This document shows, piece after piece, positions 7,661 through 13,641 of a DNA stretch of 13,641 nt. Numbering within the stretch: position 1 is the stretch's first letter; every line of letters starts with the position of its first letter. The stretch is from positions 1 to 13,641 of the forward strand of contig CAIVOW010000176.1 of assembly GCA_903907665.1 (NCBI GenBank), written 5' to 3'. Origin of the DNA: an uncultured Actinomycetes bacterium. Lineage in GTDB: Bacteria > Actinomycetota > Actinomycetes > Nanopelagicales > Nanopelagicaceae. The translations under genes were made by a program, and so were the position numbers. Below the pieces are notes generated by a model. It was not told the origin of the DNA and searched no databases. It saw nothing but the letters and a program-made list of their open reading frames with translations.

Positions 7661-9004
7661 ATGTACTCAAAGACTCCTCTTGCGCAAGAACGCCACCTTG
7701 TAACTGCTATCCCTGGTCCAAAATCCCAGGAAGCCCTCGCTCGCAGAGCTGCTGCCACATCAGCAGGTCTCGGTCTGACTTTCCCTGTGGTCATTGAACG
7801 TGCACACGGTGCAATTCTTGAAGATCTTGATGGCAATCGCTTAATTGATTTTGGTTCAGGTATCGGAGTAACAAATGTTGGAAGTACGAACGATCGCGTC
7901 GTAAAGCGCGTCATCGATCAGGTTCAATCACTGACTCACACATGTTTTACAGTCGCTCCGTACATGGGTTACATCGAAGTTTGCGAACTTCTTAATGAAC
8001 TTACTCCAGGGACGCATGCAAAGAAGTCGATGCTTGTTAACTCAGGCGCCGAAGCTGTTGAAAATGCAGTCAAGATTGCTCGTCGCTATACCAAGCGTGA
8101 TGCAATTATCGTTTTTGAACATGCGTATCACGGCCGTACTAATTTAACTATGTCGCTGACAGCAAAGAACATGCCTTATAAGGATGGATTCGGTCCATTT
8201 GCTGGAGAAATTTATCGCATGCCTTTGCCTTACCCATTTCGCGCAACAACAAATCCAGAAACCCTTGCTCATGATGCCTTTGAAGAAATATCTCATCGCA
8301 TTGAGAAGGAAATTGGCGTCAATAATGTCGCTGCAATATTAATTGAGCCAATCCTGGGCGAAGGTGGATTTATTGTTCCTCCTAAGGGTTTCTTGCCGGC
8401 GCTCTCTGAATTTGCCACAAAACATGGAATTGTCTTCATTGCCGATGAAGTTCAATCAGGCTTCTGTCGCACAGGTGATTGGTTTGCAGTCAACCACGAG
8501 AATGTCATCCCCGACATGGTTACTACTGCTAAAGGTATTGCGGGTGGTCTACCTCTTGCTGCAGTTACCGGTCGCGCGGAAATTATGGATTCAGTCCACG
8601 TATCTGGACTGGGTGGAACATATGGCGGTAACCCTGTTGCTTGCGCAGCCGCTCTTGGCGCAATTGAAACAATGAAGGAAGAGAAGCTCGCTGATCGCGC
8701 AAAACACATTGGCCAAATTCTTGGTGATGCACTTCGTGCTCTTCAATCAAAATATCCGATTATTGGCGACGTACGTGGCCGAGGTGCGATGCAAGCTATC
8801 GAACTTGTTATGCCAGGAACGAAAGAGCCAAATACTCAAGCGATGCTTGATGTTGTTAAGTACTGTCAGAACAAGGGCGTCTTAATCCTTACTGCTGGAA
8901 CCTATGTCAACGTCATACGCTTCTTGCCACCACTGGTTATTTCAGATGAACTTCTTAAAGATGCACTTAGCGTTCTAGAAGAAGCTTTCGCAAGTCTTAA
9001 GTAA
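7661..9004 (+). CDS. gabT: 4-aminobutyrate--2-oxoglutarate transaminase (class III aminotransferase)
   Basis: This PLP enzyme moves an amino group from 4-aminobutyrate, or a similar omega-amino compound, to 2-oxoglutarate, giving succinate semialdehyde and glutamate. The 447-residue product shows the class III features: NSGAEAVENA at 127–136, FEHAYHGRT at 152–160, Glu229-Pro in LIEPILGEGG, the PLP-ring Asp262 in IADEVQSG, the Schiff-base Lys291 in TTAKGIAGG and GGTYGGNP at 318–325. The ATG at 7661 is chosen because the protein then starts just before the family's N-terminal region; the open frame back to 7580 antisense to dxr lacks family features. It is the only plus-strand gene, transcribed towards the ureohydrolase, and the two stop codons abut with no spacer. 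Related omega-transaminases for putrescine or 5-aminovalerate look similar, so the exact substrate is less sure than the family. Confidence 0.93.
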   Translation: MYSKTPLAQERHLVTAIPGPKSQEALARRAAATSAGLGLTFPVVIERAHGAILEDLDGNRLIDFGSGIGVTNVGSTNDRVVKRVIDQVQSLTHTCFTVAPYMGYIEVCELLNELTPGTHAKKSMLVNSGAEAVENAVKIARRYTKRDAIIVFEHAYHGRTNLTMSLTAKNMPYKDGFGPFAGEIYRMPLPYPFRATTNPETLAHDAFEEISHRIEKEIGVNNVAAILIEPILGEGGFIVPPKGFLPALSEFATKHGIVFIADEVQSGFCRTGDWFAVNHENVIPDMVTTAKGIAGGLPLAAVTGRAEIMDSVHVSGLGGTYGGNPVACAAALGAIETMKEEKLADRAKHIGQILGDALRALQSKYPIIGDVRGRGAMQAIELVMPGTKEPNTQAMLDVVKYCQNKGVLILTAGTYVNVIRFLPPLVISDELLKDALSVLEEAFASLK

Positions 9005-10003
9005 TTAACGGTCCAGCACGTTACGAATCGGTTGATACTTTCCGCCATTTTGTCGCACTGTAATTGCGCTGAGCGCTTCTAAAATCACGCGATTAGCTAG
9101 TAACGCGGTGATGTCGCTGCTGTCATAAGCAGGCGCGACTTCAACAATATCGATTCCAACTATCGGAAGTTCTGTGCAAATGCGACGAACTGACTCTAGA
9201 AGTTCTCTACTTGTCATCCCGCCTGGCTCAGGAGTTCCTGTTCCTGGCGCCATGCCTGGGTCAACAACATCGATATCAACTGAAAGAAATACACCATCGC
9301 AACCATCGGTCAGAATTCCAAAAGATTCATTCAATACCTCATTAAAGCCACGATGATGAATCTCAGTCATTTCATAGGAGCGCATCCCTTGATCACGCAT
9401 CCACTTAAGCGTCTTATCATCTGGCCAATAGCCTCTTAGTCCAAGCTGTAAGAAACGATCACCTCGAACAGCCCCCGATTCAATGAGGCGACGCATTGGT
9501 GTTCCGTGCCCTATGAGGGATCCAAATTGATCTTCACCAGTGTCAGCATGTGCATCAAAGTGAATCATGGACACTTTGCCCATACCTAAATGGTGTGCGA
9601 TGCCTGTTACATCGGCTGACGCTATTGAGTGATCGCCTCCAAGTACTACAGGGATGGCACCAGCTCGTGAAATTTTCTCTGTTGCAACTTCTAGCAAGGC
9701 AAGTGAGCCAATGAGATCGGCGCCATTCATCAACAAATCTCCAGCATCAAAAATCTTAAGATCTTTTAGCGGATCTACTCGAAAAGTTAGATGTGGACGC
9801 TCTCCATCATGTGGCAAATAATCAGCGCCACGAATTGCTTGTGGACCCATTTTCGCGCCGGAGCGATAGGACGTTCCGCTGTCGATGGGGGCTCCCACAA
9901 TGATTACATCCGCGCCTTTATAGGTTTCGGGCTTATCTAAATCGCAAGCCGGGATACCCAGGAATGTAAAATTAGGTCCGTACATATTTCCAATATTTGT
10001 CAT
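9005..10003 (-). CDS. Agmatinase/guanidinobutyrase-type ureohydrolase
   Basis: This is a member of the arginase/agmatinase family, binuclear metal hydrolases that release urea from a guanidino compound. The 332-residue protein keeps the whole metal set: His125 in GGDHS, Asp150, His152 and Asp154 in HFDAHADT, and Asp243 and Asp245 in SVDIDVVDP. The active-site Glu288 lies in GIDIVEVAP. These place it in the agmatinase-like branch, often labelled speB. The branch also holds guanidinobutyrases, guanidinopropionases and guanidine hydrolases, so the substrate is open. Its ATG overlaps the potC stop by four bases (ATGA), with AGGGG 4 nt upstream, so it is co-expressed with the amine transporter. 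Together with gabT at its 3′ side this suggests catabolism of an imported amine rather than polyamine synthesis. Confidence 0.9.
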   Translation of the reverse strand: MTNIGNMYGPNFTFLGIPACDLDKPETYKGADVIIVGAPIDSGTSYRSGAKMGPQAIRGADYLPHDGERPHLTFRVDPLKDLKIFDAGDLLMNGADLIGSLALLEVATEKISRAGAIPVVLGGDHSIASADVTGIAHHLGMGKVSMIHFDAHADTGEDQFGSLIGHGTPMRRLIESGAVRGDRFLQLGLRGYWPDDKTLKWMRDQGMRSYEMTEIHHRGFNEVLNESFGILTDGCDGVFLSVDIDVVDPGMAPGTGTPEPGGMTSRELLESVRRICTELPIVGIDIVEVAPAYDSSDITALLANRVILEALSAITVRQNGGKYQPIRNVLDR

Positions 10004-10800
10004 GAGGCCCCTACTTTACGCTTTTTGCTGACAACTTGCCCAAGAACCACAATGATCAAGGCCAAGAAAAACATAGCCGATCCAATCACATTTGCTTGCG
10101 CCGGTAAACCACGTTCGGCGTGCGTATAGACATAGAGGGGAAAAGTGATAGTTGTACCAGAGTTGAAATTCGTAATAATAAAGTCATCAAAACTCAAGCT
10201 AAACGCTAGCAACGCAGCACCAGCAATTCCTGGTGCAACAAGTGGAAAAGTAACTCGGCGGAAAGTCTCACGTTCATCAGCATATAAATCCATGGCTGCC
10301 TGTTCCAGGCGAGGATCTAAGGATGCGATTCGTGCCTTAACTGTAACTACGACAAATGAAATACAGAACATCACGTGCGCTATAACAATTGTCCAGAAAC
10401 CAAGGTTCATTCCGAGATTAAGAAAAATAGTAAGAAGTGATGCTCCTAGCACCAGCTCAGGTGAGGCCATGGGAAGAAAAATCAAAGTGTTAGTAACTGA
10501 GCGTCCCTTAAATGCATAGCGACCGAGGGCAAATGCAATCAGCGTTCCAAGAACTGTTGCAATGAAAGTAGCCAATAAGCCTATCTTTATCGAATTTCCC
10601 AAGGCAGGGCAGACATCAAGAACCCCGCACGGTTGTTTCCAGTTGTTTAGCGTAAATCCGCGCCATACAAGATTAGATTTAATATAGTCATTAAATGAAA
10701 AAGCAAAAGTGTAGGCCACTGGAATGAAGAGATAGGTGAACCCAAGAACCATATAAATGCGGATTAGATTACGTCGAAACCAACGAGTAAGAGTCTTCAT
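10000..10800 (-). CDS. potC: Spermidine/putrescine-type ABC transporter permease PotC
   Basis: This is one of the two membrane subunits of the importer. The 266 residues contain about six hydrophobic segments, starting at roughly 14–36. The cytoplasmic EAA loop that docks the ATPase is at about 166–191 (QAAMDLYADERETFRRVTFPLVAPG). The stretch SLSFDDFIITNF (201–212) is characteristic of PotC-like permeases. The loop after the first helix contains two cysteines, C58 and C64, predicted outside the membrane. The start overlaps the potB stop by four bases (ATGA) and is preceded by a strong GGAGG at 7-nt spacing; the stop in turn overlaps the ureohydrolase start. Related importers for other cationic or organic substrates share this fold, so polyamine specificity is inferred from the set of genes. 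Confidence 0.92.
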   Translation of the reverse strand: MKTLTRWFRRNLIRIYMVLGFTYLFIPVAYTFAFSFNDYIKSNLVWRGFTLNNWKQPCGVLDVCPALGNSIKIGLLATFIATVLGTLIAFALGRYAFKGRSVTNTLIFLPMASPELVLGASLLTIFLNLGMNLGFWTIVIAHVMFCISFVVVTVKARIASLDPRLEQAAMDLYADERETFRRVTFPLVAPGIAGAALLAFSLSFDDFIITNFNSGTTITFPLYVYTHAERGLPAQANVIGSAMFFLALIIVVLGQVVSKKRKVGAS

Positions 10801-11684
10801 ACCAACTCCTCCGTGCCTGCTTTTTTAATATAAATCATCACAAATATTGAAATAACAATCATTAAAATAAATGAAAGTGCCGCCGCCGTTGGATAATCCT
10901 GTTCATTTAAGAATTTCGAATTAATCACATTGCCAATCATTTTCGTCCTTGGATTTCCTAAGATTTCAGCGTTTACATAATCTCCCGCCGCGGGAATGAA
11001 GGTCAGCAAAGTGCCTGCTACAACTCCAGGCATCGACAGTGGAACAGTGACGCGACGAAAAGTAGTGAATGGGTTGGCATACAGGTCACCAGAAGCTTCA
11101 AGGACTCGGGGATCAATTCGTTCTAGACTGCCATATAAAGGAAGTGTCATAAACGGAAGAAAGTTGTACGCCAAGCCTATGATGACAGCTGGCGCACTGG
11201 CAGTGAGGTGCGTTGTACTTCCAATGAGATGTACATCAGCAAGAAATCTGTATACGGGACCATTCTGTCCAAGAATTTGCTTCCAAGCGATAGTGCGAAG
11301 TATGAAAGAACAGAAAAATGGTGCAACGACGAGGACAAGTAAAATATTCTTATATTTACCCGATTTGAAGGCAATTCCATATGCCAGCGGATAGGCGATT
11401 GCTAATGCAAGCAGGGTGGCAATCAGGGCGTAGAGAAAAGATCGACCAAACTGAACGCGTGCTGCAAAAATAGAATCCCAGTAATTTGCCCACCGATATG
11501 TCTGAATAAATTCGCCGATTCCAACGCCAGGAGTCTTTGTCGCTGTACCAACTAAAGTAATAATCGGAGCGACGAAGAAAAGTGCCAACCAAAGCAGTCC
11601 TGGTGCAAGTAGTAAGTACGGCACAAGCGATTTCTTCTTGAGGTTGGGGGTTGCCGCACTTAACGCGCGAGCGGCTACGGCCAT
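10797..11684 (-). CDS. potB: Spermidine/putrescine-type ABC transporter permease PotB
   Basis: This is the partner membrane subunit to PotC. The 295-residue protein has a basic N-terminus (KKK at 16–18) and a first helix at about 20–46. About five more hydrophobic segments follow, ending near 285. The EAA loop is at about 196–220 (EASGDLYANPFTTFRRVTVPLSMPG). The segment FIPAAGDYVNAEILG (229–243) is typical of PotB-like permeases, as is KMIGNVINSKFL just after it. The ATG lies two bases after the potA stop, with GGAA (in GTGGAATAAAA) as the likely ribosome-binding stretch, and the gene overlaps potC by four bases. The tight packing fits stoichiometric synthesis of the complex. Confidence 0.92.
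   Translation of the reverse strand: MAVAARALSAATPNLKKKSLVPYLLLAPGLLWLALFFVAPIITLVGTATKTPGVGIGEFIQTYRWANYWDSIFAARVQFGRSFLYALIATLLALAIAYPLAYGIAFKSGKYKNILLVLVVAPFFCSFILRTIAWKQILGQNGPVYRFLADVHLIGSTTHLTASAPAVIIGLAYNFLPFMTLPLYGSLERIDPRVLEASGDLYANPFTTFRRVTVPLSMPGVVAGTLLTFIPAAGDYVNAEILGNPRTKMIGNVINSKFLNEQDYPTAAALSFILMIVISIFVMIYIKKAGTEELV
10808..10812 (-). promoter_or_regulatory. Ribosome-binding site of potC
   Basis: GGAGG on the minus strand, within the end of potB, lies 7 nt before the potC ATG. It is the strongest Shine–Dalgarno in the window and confirms the ATGA-overlap start at 10800. Confidence 0.7.
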
Positions 11685-11686
11685 TT

Positions 11687-12826
11687 TTATTCCACTTCCG
11701 GATTAACTTCAGAACCAGCGGTGGCGTCTTGCGAGCCATCGAGTGCAAAAGAAAATGCAGGTTCCCACGTCAGCGTTACTTCATCACCTTTATCAAGGGG
11801 TGGAATTCCATCATCATTTTGTTCAAAGACCATGATTTCTTGCTTCCACGGCATTTCAACCTGGTACTGGGTTGAAACTCCAATGTAGGAGACATCGGTG
11901 ATGTGCCCACCTTTGAATACATTTCCAGGGCGAGTATGGCCATCGGTATCGATACGAAGTTTCTCTGGTCGAATTGCGTATAAAACCGAATTAGTTTTGG
12001 AATGTGTGCGACTCTTTAGAACTTTCGCTTTCTGACCATAGAGATCAACCACATGATAATCACCATCACTATCAATAATTGAACCCTCGATGAGATTAGA
12101 TTGCCCAAGAAAGTTGGCGACAAAAGCAGTTTTCGGATTGTCATAAAGCTCGGCAGGGGAACCCATTTGCTCAATTCGACCGTCATTCATGACTGCAATA
12201 GTGTCAGCCATCGTCATTGCTTCTTCCTGATCATGCGTCACGTGAACGAATGTCAGCCCTACCTCAGTCTGAATCCATTTTAATTCAATTTGCATCTGAC
12301 GACGCAACTTCAAATCAAGAGCGCCAAGTGGCTCATCTAATAGAAGTAGCGCAGGTCGATTGACGATGGCGCGAGCAACAGCAATGCGTTGTTGCTGACC
12401 ACCTGAAAGTTGAGTTGGTTTACGATCTGCAAGGTGTGGCAACTCAACGAGATTGAGCACCTTATCAACTTGAGCTTTGACATCTTCGACACCGCGGCGG
12501 CGAAGGCCAAAGGCGATATTTTCAAAAATAGTGAGATGCGGAAAGAGAGCGTAGTTTTGAAAAACTGTATTTACTGGACGCTGGTATGGGCGTTTATCGG
12601 TGATATCTGTTGAACCGATTGAAATCTTTCCGGATGTGGGATCTTCCAATCCAGCAATCATCCGAAGCGTGGTGGTTTTTCCACAACCAGAAGGTCCTAA
12701 AAGAGCGAAGAAGGAGCCTTCTGGAATCGTCAGAGTCAAGTCATCCACAGCTTTAAAATCACCGAAACTTTTAGTGAGATTAGTGAGCTTTAGATCTCCT
12801 TTAGCCGATTTTGAAGCGTCTGACAT
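11687..12826 (-). CDS. potA: Spermidine/putrescine-type ABC transporter ATP-binding protein PotA
   Basis: This is the cytoplasmic ATPase that powers the PotBC permease. The 379 residues carry Walker A GPSGCGKT (44–51), Q-loop Gln90 (VFQNYALFPH), signature LSGGQ (140–144), Walker B LLLLDEP (160–166), D-loop GALD (168–171) and H-loop His198 (VTHDQEEAM). After the nucleotide-binding domain (to about 235) comes the TOBE-type regulatory extension (about 240–365, with YAIRPEKLRI near 288–297), as in PotA and related CUT1/FbpC ATPases. The C-terminus ends in an acidic, probably disordered tail. The ATG overlaps the potD stop by one base (TAATG), with GGAA 7 nt upstream. All catalytic motifs are intact. 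Confidence 0.95.
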   Translation of the reverse strand: MSDASKSAKGDLKLTNLTKSFGDFKAVDDLTLTIPEGSFFALLGPSGCGKTTTLRMIAGLEDPTSGKISIGSTDITDKRPYQRPVNTVFQNYALFPHLTIFENIAFGLRRRGVEDVKAQVDKVLNLVELPHLADRKPTQLSGGQQQRIAVARAIVNRPALLLLDEPLGALDLKLRRQMQIELKWIQTEVGLTFVHVTHDQEEAMTMADTIAVMNDGRIEQMGSPAELYDNPKTAFVANFLGQSNLIEGSIIDSDGDYHVVDLYGQKAKVLKSRTHSKTNSVLYAIRPEKLRIDTDGHTRPGNVFKGGHITDVSYIGVSTQYQVEMPWKQEIMVFEQNDDGIPPLDKGDEVTLTWEPAFSFALDGSQDATAGSEVNPEVE

Positions 12827-13641
12827 TAACCGTTTCCAATTGCTTTCTGGAAAGATTTTGCATACTTTGCAGTTTCAGCTGGGTTGAGTTCACGGAAAAC
12901 TTTGAGGTTCTTCCACATGGCATCCGTTGGAAAAATGAGTGGATTATTTACCTGCTTAGGATTAATTTTCGCCATGGCAGCCTGAGCGCCTGCAACCGGG
13001 CAAATATATGTTATGTAATTTGCAACTGTTGCCGCCACTACAGGGTCGTAGTAATAATTTATGAGCGCTTCTGCAGCAGCCTTATTTGGCGATGTTGAGG
13101 GAATCATAAGGTTATCTGTTGAGAATGTTCCACCTGATTCCGGAACTGCAAAGCCAAAGCGATTTCCATTTTGAAGATTGAGCTGGTTGATATCGCCAGA
13201 CCATCCAATTACTGCAACGGCATCTCCACTAATTAAGTCTTCGGCATAACTCTGACCTTTGACTTGGCGAATGTAGCCATCTTTGATCTTCTTTTGGATG
13301 TAATTAACCGCGTTCTGGAATTGAGTATCAGTAAATGGTTTTGAAATATCTACACCCTGCCAGAGCATTATTAAACCAATGGTGTCGCGCATTTCAGAAA
13401 GAACTTCAATCCTGCCTTTATTAGCTGGCGCGAAGAGATCATCAAGCGTCTTCATCCCCTTTGGAATTGCGCTCTTGCTCCAGGCGATACCAGCAATAAT
13501 TCCAGCCCAAGGAAGGGATTCATGGCGACCCTTGTCAAAAGGGCGATTGAGCAGAGATGGCAAGATGTTTTTCTTATTTGGTATTGCTGCATCATCAAAT
13601 TTTTGAATGAAACCGCTGGCAACCCACTGGGCCGCTTTCCA
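12826..13641 (-). CDS. potD: PotD-like polyamine ABC transporter substrate-binding protein (partial, N-terminus beyond window)
   Basis: This is the extracytoplasmic solute-binding protein that delivers substrate to PotABC. The reading frame is open to the right edge of the window, giving 271 C-terminal residues. It starts W-K-A-A-Q-W-V and continues with the PotD-like GFIQKFDDAAIPNKKN; the signal peptide and first lobe start are missing. Family features are the WSGD segment (VIGWSGDINQL, holding the Trp equivalent to W229 of E. coli PotD), FSTDNLMIP (where E. coli has FWMDSLAIP), and the helix AAAEALINYYYDPVVAATVANYI. The ligand-clamping Asp (D257 of E. coli) is kept but the neighbouring Trp255 is Ser. 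It is first in the visible operon potD–A–B–C–ureohydrolase and overlaps potA by one base. The TTG at 13563 is an internal codon, not a start. Confidence 0.9.
   Translation of the reverse strand, partial: WKAAQWVASGFIQKFDDAAIPNKKNILPSLLNRPFDKGRHESLPWAGIIAGIAWSKSAIPKGMKTLDDLFAPANKGRIEVLSEMRDTIGLIMLWQGVDISKPFTDTQFQNAVNYIQKKIKDGYIRQVKGQSYAEDLISGDAVAVIGWSGDINQLNLQNGNRFGFAVPESGGTFSTDNLMIPSTSPNKAAAEALINYYYDPVVAATVANYITYICPVAGAQAAMAKINPKQVNNPLIFPTDAMWKNLKVFRELNPAETAKYAKSFQKAIGNG

Noticed and set aside
7617..7670. 18-residue N-terminal extension of Dxr from ATG 7670
   Set aside because: The Rossmann GSTGSIG loop is already at residue 8 from ATG 7616; the extension would overlap the gabT start and does not resemble the family.
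8960..9040. Bidirectional intrinsic terminator between gabT and the ureohydrolase
   Set aside because: Only very short weak stems (about 3 bp) are visible and there is no GC-rich hairpin followed by a T-run in either direction.
13561..13563. TTG as the start of a short PotD-like protein
   Set aside because: The same frame continues upstream to the window edge with PotD-like sequence, so the codon is an internal leucine.

Overview
The window is a densely packed stretch of a bacterial chromosome, almost certainly from a streamlined, moderate-GC actinobacterium. The freshwater Nanopelagicales (acI) type fits best, although no rRNA or other definitive marker is present. Three things support this. 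First, the block dxr–rseP–ispG–proS–rimP–nusA follows the order known from Actinobacteria such as Mycobacterium and Streptomyces. Second, the RseP protein matches the Rip1 type closely from its first residue. Third, nearly every base is coding: the largest gap between genes is 44 bp, and most neighbours overlap by 1–4 bp.

Region 1 (8–7616, minus strand) is a housekeeping operon read right to left. It runs dxr (MEP pathway step 2), rseP (site-2 protease), ispG (MEP pathway step 6), proS (prolyl-tRNA synthetase), a TauE/SafE-type membrane transporter, rimP (30S maturation) and nusA (transcription elongation and termination). infB would be expected just beyond the left edge. The TauE/SafE gene does not belong to the usual version of this block.

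Region 2 (7617–7660) is the only real intergenic space, 44 bp between the divergent dxr and gabT. The best −10 candidates for the two directions overlap, and the gabT transcript may be leaderless.

Region 3 (7661–13641) looks like a polyamine or guanidino-compound module. gabT (4-aminobutyrate transaminase, plus strand) runs convergently into a minus-strand operon. That operon encodes a PotD-like binding protein (cut by the window's right edge), PotA ATPase, PotB and PotC permeases, and an agmatinase/guanidinobutyrase-type ureohydrolase. Together they suggest import of a cationic amine, hydrolysis of a guanidino group to release urea, and transamination of the amine product to succinate semialdehyde. 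Which substrate is used (agmatine, 4-guanidinobutyrate, putrescine or spermidine) cannot be settled from the sequence.

I found no RNA genes, insertion sequences, CRISPR arrays, phage genes or clear intrinsic terminators. All families here are known. The more interesting points concern gene arrangement: the zero-spacing convergent gabT/ureohydrolase junction, the facing −10 elements, and the possible two-step guanidinobutyrate route. Some family-level details also stand out: a Trp-to-Ser change in PotD, a Cys pair in RseP, and an IAGE tandem repeat at the end of NusA.
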